Shown: positions 7,728 through 15,355, counted from the stretch's first letter. The stretch is 17,330 nucleotides of DNA from SVQP01 sp045603085 (GCA_045603085.1 JAZULL010000082.1:1-17330); one strand, 5' to 3'. Made by a program: numbers and translations. The notes: generated from the letters alone by a model not told the origin.

Positions 7728-8513
7728 TCAGATTTCAATTTGCAATCCGTCGTATGCGGGGGTGACGCCCATGGGCTCAAGCAGCTTTTGCACGGATGCG
7801 TGATCCTTGTGCAGCGTGCGCGCCATGTGCGAGACGTAATATTTGACGTCGGGGGCAAAACGGTTATATTTGCGGAACATTCTCAGCATGATTTCCAGCA
7901 TTTCGGGGGTATTATGCTCAAAAATGCGCCAATCGTAGGTAGCGATCTCACCGCAGGTCAGCTCTAAGATAAGCGTGTTGATGGGCAACTCTCGCATGAA
8001 ATTCCAGGTCTCGGTGGGCAACCATGCGCTGTCACAGCCGTAGAACAGAATGCGACCCTCGCGCTCGATCAGGTATACGCGTGTGATCTCACCCGGGGTG
8101 GCAAAATGGTTGGATCGCAGGGGCGTGACAAGGTAGCCGCCGATCTCGTAGGTCTTGCCGATCTCGGTGGAGCGGAAACGAATGCCAAACGCGGCGTCGT
8201 TACCAAGCTTGGCATTCAGCACCTTCATGCATTCGGGGGAGCACCAGATGGTGCAATCGCGCCCGTTGCAAAGTTGCGTCACGGTTTCGGGGCAGAAATG
8301 ATCTGCATGCGAGTGGGTGACAATGATGTTGCGCACACCGCAGAGCAGATCGGGCGTGCCGTTTTTCTCTGCAAAATGGAATACGTGCGGGCCGGGATCG
8401 ATCAGCAAGTCATCGTTGACCAAGGCCGAGGAAAAGCGGCGGAATTCGGGCATGGCGTCGTATTGGTTGATATCCCAATCGGCCGCACCCGTGCCAAGAA
8501 AGGTAAGCCTCAT
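7728..8513 (-). CDS. MBL-fold metallo-hydrolase
   Basis: A 261-residue metallo-beta-lactamase-fold protein of the single-domain, PhnP/beta-lactamase-superfamily-2 kind. The start at 8513 follows AAGGAGGA; a longer reading frame upstream would cover the promoter. Opening MRLTFLGTGA, the metal-binding HSHADH at 67-72, and further ligands likely at H136 (SNHF), D161 (YGCDSAW) and H229 (VSHM) give a full two-metal site, so it should be an active hydrolase, probably of a phosphodiester or related ester. No signal peptide. The substrate is not evident. It is the first gene of an operon with the ThuA-family protein, which hints at a joint role in carbohydrate metabolism. Confidence 0.9.
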   Translation of the reverse strand: MRLTFLGTGAADWDINQYDAMPEFRRFSSALVNDDLLIDPGPHVFHFAEKNGTPDLLCGVRNIIVTHSHADHFCPETVTQLCNGRDCTIWCSPECMKVLNAKLGNDAAFGIRFRSTEIGKTYEIGGYLVTPLRSNHFATPGEITRVYLIEREGRILFYGCDSAWLPTETWNFMRELPINTLILELTCGEIATYDWRIFEHNTPEMLEIMLRMFRKYNRFAPDVKYYVSHMARTLHKDHASVQKLLEPMGVTPAYDGLQIEI

Positions 8514-8528
8514 AGCGTCCTCCTTTGT

Positions 8529-8551
8529 GTTGTATATGTTTATTATACAAC
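8529..8551. promoter_or_regulatory. Likely operator dyad over the MBL-ThuA promoter
   Basis: Perfect 8-bp inverted repeat: arm GTTGTATA (8529-8536), 7-nt spacer, arm TATACAAC (8544-8551). It covers the -10 box and the expected transcription start, the usual place for a repressor site. The matching regulator is not in the window. Confidence 0.55.
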
Positions 8552-8570
8552 GAAAATCAAACCATTGCAA
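8542..8570 (-). promoter_or_regulatory. Sigma-A promoter of the MBL-ThuA operon
   Basis: Minus strand: -35 TTGCAA (8570-8565), 17-bp spacer, perfect -10 TATAAT (8547-8542). The ATG at 8513 lies about 28 nt downstream. Confidence 0.87.
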
Positions 8571-8602
8571 GAGGGAAGAGGAAAAATATTGGGTGTACAT
8601 CC

Positions 8603-8874
8603 TGTGTCATCCTGAGCGAAGAAACACCCCGGCGTGGGTGTTTCGAGTCGAACTTTCAAAAATCTGCAACGAATTGCTGATTTTTGAAAGTCAAAACGCG
8701 GTGAGCGTTTTGAGGATCTTCGAGAGGTGCGGACACGCCCTTTACTTTTAAAAAACGTTGAGCGAACCGTTTTGAGATCCCTTCCTCGCGCTGACATTCG
8801 CAGCGCTCGTCGGTTTTGCGCGAGCGCAAAACTTCGACTCGGCCGATGACATCGGCCTCGCTCAGGATGACACA
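8603..8874. repeat. 272-bp inverted-repeat element, chain of hairpins (MITE/REP-like)
   Basis: Bounded by perfect 17-bp terminal inverted repeats, TGTGTCATCCTGAGCGA (8603-8619) and its complement (8858-8874). Inside are further stems: GAAACACCC/GGGTGTTTC (8621-8644), a 13-bp stem ACTTTCAAAAATC with a nested GCAA/TTGC (8652-8691), CAAAACGC/GCGTTTTG (8692-8712), TTTTGCGC/GCGCAAAA (about 8813-8830) and GGCCGAT/ATCGGCC (about 8841-8857). The TCATCCTGAGCGA end motif is known from many dispersed bacterial repeats. No transposase and no clear target duplication. It fills the gap between the pckG terminator and the MBL promoter. Confidence 0.8.
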
Positions 8875-8907
8875 AAAAAACCACCCCTTGGTGTCCAAGA
8901 GGTGGTT
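8874..8907 (-). terminator. Intrinsic terminator of pckG
   Basis: Minus strand: 13-bp stem with one G-T pair, AACCACCTCTTGG (8907-8895) and CCAAGGGGTGGTT (8891-8879), 3-nt loop, then more T residues to 8874. It begins 10 nt after the pckG stop codon and its T-run abuts the end of the inverted-repeat element. Confidence 0.92.
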
Positions 8908-8916
8908 GTTTTCATA

Positions 8917-10707
8917 TTACTTTGCAGCCAGCAGTCTTGCTTCGAGTGCGTCAAGCTCTGCGTGCATGGTTGCGGGCACGCTGTCGCCGATCTGTGCATA
9001 GAACTCGCGGATGTTATTGACGTCCTCAAGCCAGGAGTCAACGTCAACGCTGAGCAGATCGCGGACGGTCTCGGTGGTAATGCCTTCCAGGCCTTCAACG
9101 TTGATATCCTCGGGCAGGGGCAGGTAACCGATGGGAGACATGGTAGCGCCGACCTTGCCCTCGCAACGGTCAAGGATCCATGCAAGCACTCTCATGTTGT
9201 CGCCAAAGCCGGGCCATACGAAGTGACCCTCGTCGTCGGTTCTGAACCAGTTGACGTGGGAGATCTTGGGGGGATTGGGAATGGTAGTGCCCATCTTGAG
9301 CCAATGGCCGAAGTATTCACCCATATCGTAGCCCACGAAGGGTCTCATTGCCATGGGATCGCGGCGAACCACGCCAACGGCACCTGCGGCGGCTGCGGTG
9401 GTCTCGGAGGCCATGATAGAGCCTACGAATGCGCCATGCTGCCAAGAGGTGGACTGGTAAACTAAGGGAGCGGTCTTGGCGCGTCTGCCACCGAATACGA
9501 TGGCGCTGACCGGAACGCCCTCGGGCTTATAGTAAGCGTCGGAGAGGCAGGGGCAGTTGGTTGCCATTGCGGTAAATCTGGAGTTGGGATGTGCACCTGC
9601 GGTGCCGACCTTATTGTTCTTGTCGTACTTGGTATAGTCCCAGACCTCACCGCGCCAGTTGAGCGCGTTCTTGGGGGGATTGTTGTCAAGACCCTCCCAC
9701 CAAACGGTGTTATTGTCAAGGTTGTGACATACGTTGGTAAAGATGGTGTCGCGCATGGTGCAATGCAGAGCATTGGGGTTGGACTGCTCGTTGGTGCCGG
9801 GGGCAACGCCGAAGAAGCCGTTCTCGGGGTTGACAGCCCACAGTCTGCCGTCTTCACCGACGCGCAGCCAGGCGATGTCGTCACCGATGCACTCTACCTT
9901 ATAACCCTGTTCGGTATAGAACTTGGGGGGGATCAGCATAGCCAGGTTGGTCTTACCGCAAGCAGAGGGGAATGCGGCGGTCAGGTACTTCTTTTCGCCG
10001 TTGGGGTAAGTCACGCCCAGAATGAGCATGTGCTCAGCCATCCAGCCTTCCTTTCTGCCAAGGTAAGAGGCAATGCGCAAAGCGAAGCACTTCTTGCCAA
10101 GCAGAACGTTGCCGCCGTAGCCGGAGTTGACCGACATGATGGTGTTATCCTGCGGGAAGTGGGTGATGTAGCGGTTGTTCTCGTCCAGATCGGCCTTGGC
10201 ATGCAGACCCTTGATGTAATCGGGGGAATCGCCCAGCGCCTCGAGCACGCTCGTGCCGACGCGGGTCATGATCAGCATGTTGAGCACGACGTAGATCGAG
10301 TCGGTCAGCTCAATGCCGTATTTTGCAAAGGGAGAGCCTACGATCGACATGGAGTAGGGGATGACGTACATGGTGCGGCCCTTCATAGCACCGGTATACA
10401 GCTTCTTGAGCTTGGCGTACATTTCATCGGGTGCCATCCAGTTGTTGATGTTCCCTGCTTCTTCCTTGGTAGGAGTGCAGATAAAGGTTCTTGCCTCTAC
10501 ACGTGCGACGTCGTTGACGGCGGTGCGGTGCAGATAGCAGCCGGGAAGCAGATCCTGATTGAGCTTGATGATCTCACCGGTGGCGCAAGCCTGGGCGCGC
10601 AGAGCCTCTGCCTGCTCCTCGGAGCCGTCGATCCAGACAATGCTGTCGGGGCGGGTCATCTCGGCCATTTCATTGATCCAGTCCAGTACGAATTTGTTGT
10701 TGGTCAT
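8917..10707 (-). CDS. pckG: Phosphoenolpyruvate carboxykinase (GTP)
   Basis: GTP-type PEP carboxykinase (EC 4.1.1.32), 596 residues, the normal length for bacterial members. It interconverts oxaloacetate plus GTP with PEP plus GDP and CO2, in the cytosol; in fermenters it often runs toward oxaloacetate. The GTP-class P-loop FPSACGKTN is at 246-254 with the reactive Cys250 in it; the kinase-2 motif CIGDDIAW is at 273-280 and VAPGTN at 301-306; substrate-binding parts RTMYVIPYSM (111-120) and YGGNVLLGKK (197-206) are intact. The ATP-type motif GLSGTGKTT is absent. The ATG at 10707 follows AGGAGACTCC at a good distance. A single-gene unit with its own promoter and terminator, divergent from lexA. 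Confidence 0.97.
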   Translation of the reverse strand: MTNNKFVLDWINEMAEMTRPDSIVWIDGSEEQAEALRAQACATGEIIKLNQDLLPGCYLHRTAVNDVARVEARTFICTPTKEEAGNINNWMAPDEMYAKLKKLYTGAMKGRTMYVIPYSMSIVGSPFAKYGIELTDSIYVVLNMLIMTRVGTSVLEALGDSPDYIKGLHAKADLDENNRYITHFPQDNTIMSVNSGYGGNVLLGKKCFALRIASYLGRKEGWMAEHMLILGVTYPNGEKKYLTAAFPSACGKTNLAMLIPPKFYTEQGYKVECIGDDIAWLRVGEDGRLWAVNPENGFFGVAPGTNEQSNPNALHCTMRDTIFTNVCHNLDNNTVWWEGLDNNPPKNALNWRGEVWDYTKYDKNNKVGTAGAHPNSRFTAMATNCPCLSDAYYKPEGVPVSAIVFGGRRAKTAPLVYQSTSWQHGAFVGSIMASETTAAAAGAVGVVRRDPMAMRPFVGYDMGEYFGHWLKMGTTIPNPPKISHVNWFRTDDEGHFVWPGFGDNMRVLAWILDRCEGKVGATMSPIGYLPLPEDINVEGLEGITTETVRDLLSVDVDSWLEDVNNIREFYAQIGDSVPATMHAELDALEARLLAAK

Positions 10708-10784
10708 AATGGAGTCTCCTTTTATATATACATAAAAAATAACGAATTCCGGATGGGGTGTAGCCCAACTTTCACCCACTATAT

Positions 10785-10813
10785 ATTATAAGGCAAATTT
10801 CTTCATTTTGCAA
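10785..10813 (-). promoter_or_regulatory. Sigma-A promoter of pckG
   Basis: Minus strand: -35 TTGCAA (10813-10808), 17-bp spacer, perfect -10 TATAAT (10790-10785). This leaves a leader of about 70 nt before the ATG, in which no clear riboswitch or operator fold is seen. Confidence 0.87.
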
Positions 10814-10897
10814 GTGGATTTTTTAAAATTGGCAATATAAACACATCATACAAATCATGCCGCGAAAGATTGTGAAAAATGTCAACGGCTAAACAGA

Positions 10898-10909
10898 GAA
10901 CAAATGTTT
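10898..10909. promoter_or_regulatory. LexA-binding SOS box in the lexA promoter
   Basis: GAACAAATGTTT fits the Gram-positive SOS box GAACRNRYGTTY at every position. It ends inside the -35 hexamer of the lexA promoter, so LexA bound there would block RNA polymerase: autoregulation of the operon. Confidence 0.85.
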
Positions 10910-10936
10910 GCAAAAAAAGGCTGAGTATGATATAAT
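10908..10936 (+). promoter_or_regulatory. Sigma-A promoter of the lexA operon
   Basis: -35 TTGCAA (10908-10913), 17-bp spacer, perfect -10 TATAAT (10931-10936). Overlaps the SOS box at its -35 side. Confidence 0.88.
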
Positions 10937-10969
10937 AAAAATGTAATGATAAGAAACGGAGTGACTTTT

Positions 10970-11566
10970 ATGCAAAAACTCAACGAGAGAGAGCAAAAGG
11001 TATACGATTACATAGTAAAAACCATCCGCGAGCGCGGTTATGCACCCAGCGTGCGCGATATCCGCGAAGCACTTGGCTATAAGAGCACCTCGACCGTGCA
11101 CATGTATCTTGGCAGACTGGAAATGCTGGGATATATCGTCAAGGATGAGGGAAAGAGTCGCGCTATCCGACTTTGCGACGACCTGCCCGCCACGGGCGGC
11201 GTGCCGCTGCTTGGCAGAGTGACGGCGGGACAGCCTATCTTAGCTGTCGAGAATTATGAGGGCAGCATCCCGTTTGTACCGCACGGCGGCTATGACAAGG
11301 ACAATCTGTTTGCACTCCGCGTACAGGGCGAGAGTATGATCGACGCGGGTATCCTGGACGGCGACGTGGTGATCGTCAACCGCTGCACCTATGCCGACAA
11401 CGGCGAGATCGTGGTCGCCATGGTGGAGGACAGTGCAACCGTCAAGCGGTTTTTCCGTGAGGGCGGACACTACCGTCTCCAGCCCGAAAACAAGACTATG
11501 GAGCCCATTATTGCAGAGAAAGCCGACATCCTTGGGAAAGTCATCGCCGTACAAAGATATTACTGA
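10970..11566 (+). CDS. lexA: LexA, SOS repressor
   Basis: Transcriptional repressor of the SOS regulon, 198 residues (usual about 200). The N-terminal winged helix-turn-helix is residues 1-70, with the typical YAPSVRDIREALGYKSTSTVHMYLGRLEMLGYI-type layout. The C-terminal part is an S24 protease: self-cleavage site Ala86-Gly87 (VTAGQP), catalytic Ser122 (GESM) and Lys159 (TVKRFF). RecA-stimulated autocleavage should inactivate it after DNA damage. The start at 10970 is preferred to an ATG at 10946 because GGAGTGA lies 5 nt before it and homologs begin with such a sequence. First gene of an apparent four-gene operon; an SOS box sits in its own promoter. Confidence 0.96.
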   Translation: MQKLNEREQKVYDYIVKTIRERGYAPSVRDIREALGYKSTSTVHMYLGRLEMLGYIVKDEGKSRAIRLCDDLPATGGVPLLGRVTAGQPILAVENYEGSIPFVPHGGYDKDNLFALRVQGESMIDAGILDGDVVIVNRCTYADNGEIVVAMVEDSATVKRFFREGGHYRLQPENKTMEPIIAEKADILGKVIAVQRYY

Positions 11567-11581
11567 TGAATTGAGGAAGCT

Positions 11582-13879
11582 ATGAATCTGTTCCGACGGA
11601 AAGTGAAAAATGCCTTCCGCACAGTCCTGTACAATTGGCGGGAATATGCGGGCTTTTTCCTTGCGCTTTTGGTAGTGCAGGGCATTTTCTGGTCGCTGAC
11701 CTTTTCGCTGGATACCAATAATATGATCGCCAAGCGCACGGTCATGGAGTCCTACGACTACCACTTGGTCGTGCCCGATCTGGATGGCACAGAGCTTGCC
11801 ACCATGAAAAATCTGGTCAATGCACAAAACGGGCTGGATGATTCGTTTTATGAGGTGACCTACGTGCAAAAGGGAGGCGCAAACGAGGCACACGTGTTGC
11901 TCAAGGGGGGCAATATCGAGCGCAGCTTTGCCAAATTCCGCGACCGCTGTATGATGGCCAGCTGGGCGTATTCCTTGACGCCGCTGTATACCTATCAGAC
12001 CGAGTACGTCACACCCGGCGTGTGGCGTTACGCGCTGATCTGTCTTTGCATGCTGGCGCTGTGTGCCGCGGTGCTGACCGTGCTTTACAATATCCGTATT
12101 GAAAATCACCAATTCCAGTACGGCATTTACATGACCTGCGGCGGCGATTTCGGCACGCTGTTTTCGGTCGCCTTTGCCGAGCTTGCGGCCATCGCGGTGC
12201 TGACCTTTGTGCCGTCCATGCTGCTCTCGGCCGCCATCATGCTGGGTGTCTATCTGCCCCATGGCGTACTGTTCTGTTTTAACTGGGCCGCACCCTTCAA
12301 GGTGCTGGGGCTTTGTGCGGCAACCGTGTTGTTATCGGTGCTGCTGCCCGTGCGCGTTATGGCCTCCAAAACGCCCATGGCGCTGATCACCTCGCGCGAC
12401 AATGCGGGTCTTGTTACCTCGCCGCGCCGCTCGTTCCGTCTGTTCGGCAAGAAATTCCCGAGAGATTACGAGCTGGCGGGTATGTGGCGACTGCGCAAGT
12501 ATTACGTCCGATTGGTCTGCTCGGCCGTGGCGTTTGCCTCGCTGTTTATCTCGGGGCTTTATATCGCGGATATGATCTCCACCAAGCAGCAGCTTGCCGT
12601 GGATGAATTTACGGTGGCTTTTGGCACCTTGCCAAACGAGGAGCTGCGGGACGAGGAAGGAAACGTCATCCGCCCCTTCTTTACCACCGAGCAAGCGAAT
12701 TCCATCAATGACGACGCGGCGTTTTTGTCCGCCGCCATCATGGACATGGACGGAGTGGCTTACGTCAATACCGACGAAAAGGTGCGCGCTGATGAAATAC
12801 TTGCCCACATGCTGGTCAAGCAGGAAAATGCGGGCGCGTACGGAGAATACGGCGTGCGCAGTACCGACGAGCGAAACGGCTACTCGGTAGCGACCAATTC
12901 CTATAAGTACACCGCCGTGGATAAGACGTGGCTGGATCAGGCCATTGCTTCGGGGCTGTATGAATTCGAGGGCGACCCTTACGAGGTGCTCTATAACCCG
13001 TATGCCGTCATTGTCAGCGAAAAGATTCTGGGGGATGCGTGCTTTGACTTCTCGGTGGGGGACACCGTGTATTTCGCCAACTACGTCAAAGGACTGATTC
13101 CGGATAACCGTATCTTCACCCGCCGCGATAAGATCCTGCTTCAGCAGCTGGAGTATTTTACCTTCGACTACGGTACGACAGGTACGTTTTCGGGTGAATA
13201 TACCGTGTGTGCGGTCATGACCAAAGCTCCTGCGGACAGCTATCTGACCGTGGGCATGCAGACGGAAACCTACCGCGCCCTGACCGCAAGCGACGGCGCG
13301 CGCGACGTGCTGACCGTGTATCTTGAGGACGGACTGCCGCTGGCAAGAGCCGACGAGCTGGAGCGCGAGATTGCCGGGCTTGCCGATGATTTTGCATGGC
13401 TGTGGCAGAGAAACGGCGTGTTTTTCGACGATCTGATCGCCGACGCACGACGTGACGATCTCATCACCACCGTTATAGCGGCCTTTATCCTGACCGTCTC
13501 TCCCTTGGTTTGGTTCTTCTCGCAGGTGTTGTTCTACCGCAGAAGAGAAGGGGAGTTTTACATGCTCTCTGCCATGGGTGGCTTTGGGCGCGAGATCAAG
13601 AGCCTGCATCTTGTGGCGGGCGGCGTGCTCTCGGGCGTGGCCTTCCTTGTCACGCTGGGCATGAGCTATGCGCTCAATTTCGTGCTGTATATCGTCATGA
13701 GCCGCATTCTGCCAAGCCTTGGTATGGCGGCAGCCATTGATTACAATTATTATATGCCGCTCTGGGCACTTGCGCTTTGCGCCGCCGTGTCTGTGATCTG
13801 CGGCTTTACGTCCTGCCTTGTGCCGTATCTTTTGTGGAAGCACCGCATGCAGAAAAAGCAGGCAGAGTTAAAGGGGTAA
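11582..13879 (+). CDS. FtsX-type ABC transporter permease
   Basis: A 765-residue permease with two FtsX-like halves. First half: a hydrophobic segment near 22-42, an outer domain (about 45-145), then three segments near 147-170, 192-223 and 238-262. Second half: a segment near 309-331, a large outer domain (about 335-625), then three near 628-648, 674-705 and 727-752, giving about eight in all. The motif FQYGIYMTCGG (178-188) and its counterpart GEFYMLSAMGG in the second half are the cytosolic segments expected to contact the ATPase in this family. Related to the MacB/BceB/YtrF-like families; substrate unknown. It starts 15 nt after lexA with TTGAGGAAGC as ribosome binding site and ends 9 nt before its ATPase. 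Confidence 0.88.
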   Translation: MNLFRRKVKNAFRTVLYNWREYAGFFLALLVVQGIFWSLTFSLDTNNMIAKRTVMESYDYHLVVPDLDGTELATMKNLVNAQNGLDDSFYEVTYVQKGGANEAHVLLKGGNIERSFAKFRDRCMMASWAYSLTPLYTYQTEYVTPGVWRYALICLCMLALCAAVLTVLYNIRIENHQFQYGIYMTCGGDFGTLFSVAFAELAAIAVLTFVPSMLLSAAIMLGVYLPHGVLFCFNWAAPFKVLGLCAATVLLSVLLPVRVMASKTPMALITSRDNAGLVTSPRRSFRLFGKKFPRDYELAGMWRLRKYYVRLVCSAVAFASLFISGLYIADMISTKQQLAVDEFTVAFGTLPNEELRDEEGNVIRPFFTTEQANSINDDAAFLSAAIMDMDGVAYVNTDEKVRADEILAHMLVKQENAGAYGEYGVRSTDERNGYSVATNSYKYTAVDKTWLDQAIASGLYEFEGDPYEVLYNPYAVIVSEKILGDACFDFSVGDTVYFANYVKGLIPDNRIFTRRDKILLQQLEYFTFDYGTTGTFSGEYTVCAVMTKAPADSYLTVGMQTETYRALTASDGARDVLTVYLEDGLPLARADELEREIAGLADDFAWLWQRNGVFFDDLIADARRDDLITTVIAAFILTVSPLVWFFSQVLFYRRREGEFYMLSAMGGFGREIKSLHLVAGGVLSGVAFLVTLGMSYALNFVLYIVMSRILPSLGMAAAIDYNYYMPLWALALCAAVSVICGFTSCLVPYLLWKHRMQKKQAELKG

Positions 13880-13888
13880 GGAGTCAGT

Positions 13889-14602
13889 ATGGAAGACAGA
13901 AGAGTTGTTGTAGAAACGGTGGATCTTATCCGCCAGTATAAGCAATATGACGAGGTGGTCAATGCCGTCAATCGCGTCAATCTGCGCGTGTACGAGGGCG
14001 AATTCGTAGCCATCATCGGTGCCTCGGGCTCGGGCAAATCCACGCTGCTGCATCTGATGGCAGGCCTTGACAGACCTAATGCGGGTAAGGTCATCATCCG
14101 TGGCCGCGAGATCACCGCCATGTCCGGCGACGAGCTGGCTCGCTTCCGTGGAAACCATATCGGTATGGTGTTCCAGTCGCACAACCTGATCCCGCAGTTC
14201 ACGGCGCTGGAGAATATCTTAGTTCCCACGCTGATGTGTAATAAGGAAGAGATCTCCTATGAGGAAAACCTCAAAAAGCTGGTGGCCTCGCTGGGACTTG
14301 CGGACAGATTGCACCATCTGCCAAGCGAGCTCTCGGGCGGCCAGATGCAACGCGTTGCCATTGCGCGCGCGCTGATCAATCTGCCGCTGGTGGTGTTTGC
14401 CGACGAGCCTACGGGAAACCTTGACAGAGAAAACGCCGACGAGGTGTTGGACCTCTTACTGGAGACAAAGGACCTTTTGGGGCAGACGCTGATCATGGTT
14501 ACGCACGATATGGCGATTGCCGAGCGCGCCGACCGCATCTTCCGCATGGATAACGGACAGATCATTTCTTCAAAAGTCAACAAACGGGAGAACAGAGAAT
14601 GA
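13889..14602 (+). CDS. ABC transporter ATP-binding protein (MacB/LolD type)
   Basis: A 237-residue ATPase of the MacB/LolD/BceA group, the partner of the FtsX-type permease upstream. Walker A is GASGSGKST at 44-52, Q-loop Gln96 (VFQSHNL), signature LSGGQMQR at 148-155, Walker B with VVFADEPTGNLD at 168-179, and switch His206 (VTHDMA). All catalytic residues are in place. AAGGAGTCAGT precedes the ATG. Such transporters expel peptides or drugs, move lipoproteins, or act on the cell wall; the specific job cannot be read here. It overlaps nrdG by 4 bp (ATGA), which suggests translational coupling with it. Confidence 0.94.
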   Translation: MEDRRVVVETVDLIRQYKQYDEVVNAVNRVNLRVYEGEFVAIIGASGSGKSTLLHLMAGLDRPNAGKVIIRGREITAMSGDELARFRGNHIGMVFQSHNLIPQFTALENILVPTLMCNKEEISYEENLKKLVASLGLADRLHHLPSELSGGQMQRVAIARALINLPLVVFADEPTGNLDRENADEVLDLLLETKDLLGQTLIMVTHDMAIAERADRIFRMDNGQIISSKVNKRENRE

Positions 14603-15291
14603 ACATTCAAGGATTTCAGAAGCTGACGCTGCTTGATTACCCCGACCACATGGCCTGCACTGTGTTCACGGGCGGGTGCAATATGCGCTGTCCCTTCTGC
14701 CACAATGCAGGACTGGTGCTAAGACCGAGCGAGAACCCCGCATTCTTCGAGGAGGAGATCTACGCATTTCTGAAAAAGAGGCAGGGAATACTGGATGGCG
14801 TGGCCATCACGGGCGGCGAGCCGCTACTTCAGCATGGGCTGGAGGAGTTTATCCTGTGCGTGCGCGAGCTGGGCTTTTCCGTCAAGCTGGATACCAACGG
14901 CTCGTATCCCGACAGACTTGCCGCGCTGATCGATCGGGGACTGCTTGATTACGTGGCCATGGACATCAAAAACAGCCGTGAGAAGTATGCCCAAACGGTG
15001 GGCGTGCCCGATTTTGACGTCGCTCCCATTGAGCAGAGCGTGGCGATTCTGCGCACCTCCGGCGTGCCGTTTGAGCTTCGTACTACCGTGGTGCGCGAGC
15101 TGCACAGCGCCGAGGATATTGAGGATATGGGCGTGTGGCTGGCAGGGGATCACAAGCACTATCTGCAGGGCTTTATCGATTCGGGCGACCTGATCAGACA
15201 GGGCCTTAGCGGATATGACAAAAACCAAATGCAGGATTTGGTCAATGTGCTCAAGGCCTATATCCCGAAAGCCGAGTTACGGGGTGTGTGA
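14599..15291 (+). CDS. nrdG: Anaerobic RNR-activating protein NrdG (radical SAM)
   Basis: Activase of class III ribonucleotide reductase, 230 residues. It is a radical-SAM enzyme that makes a glycyl radical on NrdD. The iron-sulfur motif Cys-X3-Cys-X2-Cys is C27, C31 and C34 (GGCNMRCPFCHN), preceded by LTLLDYPDHMACTVFTGG as in the NrdG2-type family; the GGEP motif (ITGGEPLL) for SAM binding follows near 74-81. Length is larger than E. coli NrdG (about 150) and fits the longer Bacillota/archaeal form. It is the last gene of the lexA-led operon, overlapping the ATPase by 4 bp. The partner reductase nrdD lies downstream but has its own promoter. Confidence 0.95.
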   Translation: MNIQGFQKLTLLDYPDHMACTVFTGGCNMRCPFCHNAGLVLRPSENPAFFEEEIYAFLKKRQGILDGVAITGGEPLLQHGLEEFILCVRELGFSVKLDTNGSYPDRLAALIDRGLLDYVAMDIKNSREKYAQTVGVPDFDVAPIEQSVAILRTSGVPFELRTTVVRELHSAEDIEDMGVWLAGDHKHYLQGFIDSGDLIRQGLSGYDKNQMQDLVNVLKAYIPKAELRGV

Positions 15292-15299
15292 AACGACGA

Positions 15300-15315
15300 C
15301 CACAATATATTGTGT
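15300..15315. promoter_or_regulatory. NrdR box 1
   Basis: 16-bp site with the perfect palindrome CACAATATATTGTG in its centre; it fits the NrdR consensus acaCwAtATaTwGtgt at 15 of 16 positions. It lies upstream of the nrdD promoter. Confidence 0.85.
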
Positions 15316-15330
15316 TAAAATTTGAAAAAT

Positions 15331-15346
15331 TATCAAAATATTGTGT
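15331..15346. promoter_or_regulatory. NrdR box 2
   Basis: TATCAAAATATTGTGT fits the NrdR consensus at 12 of 16 positions. Its centre is 31 bp from box 1 (15-bp linker, about three helix turns), the known tandem spacing for NrdR. It ends 9 bp before the nrdD -35. Confidence 0.72.
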
Positions 15347-15355
15347 CAAAAGGGC

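Noticed and set aside
8543..8884. Possible small protein of 113 residues in the inverted-repeat element
   Set aside because: Its LCHPERG...FFAQDDT wording is the known false translation of TCATCCTGAGCGA repeats; there is no ribosome binding site and it covers the MBL promoter.
10855..10895. Possible catabolite-repression (cre) site between pckG and lexA, TGTGAAAAATGTCA
   Set aside because: It lacks the central CG that cre sites need.
12332..13843. Open frame of 503 codons antisense to the FtsX-type permease
   Set aside because: Composition typical of an antisense shadow; the sense frame has membrane segments and family motifs.
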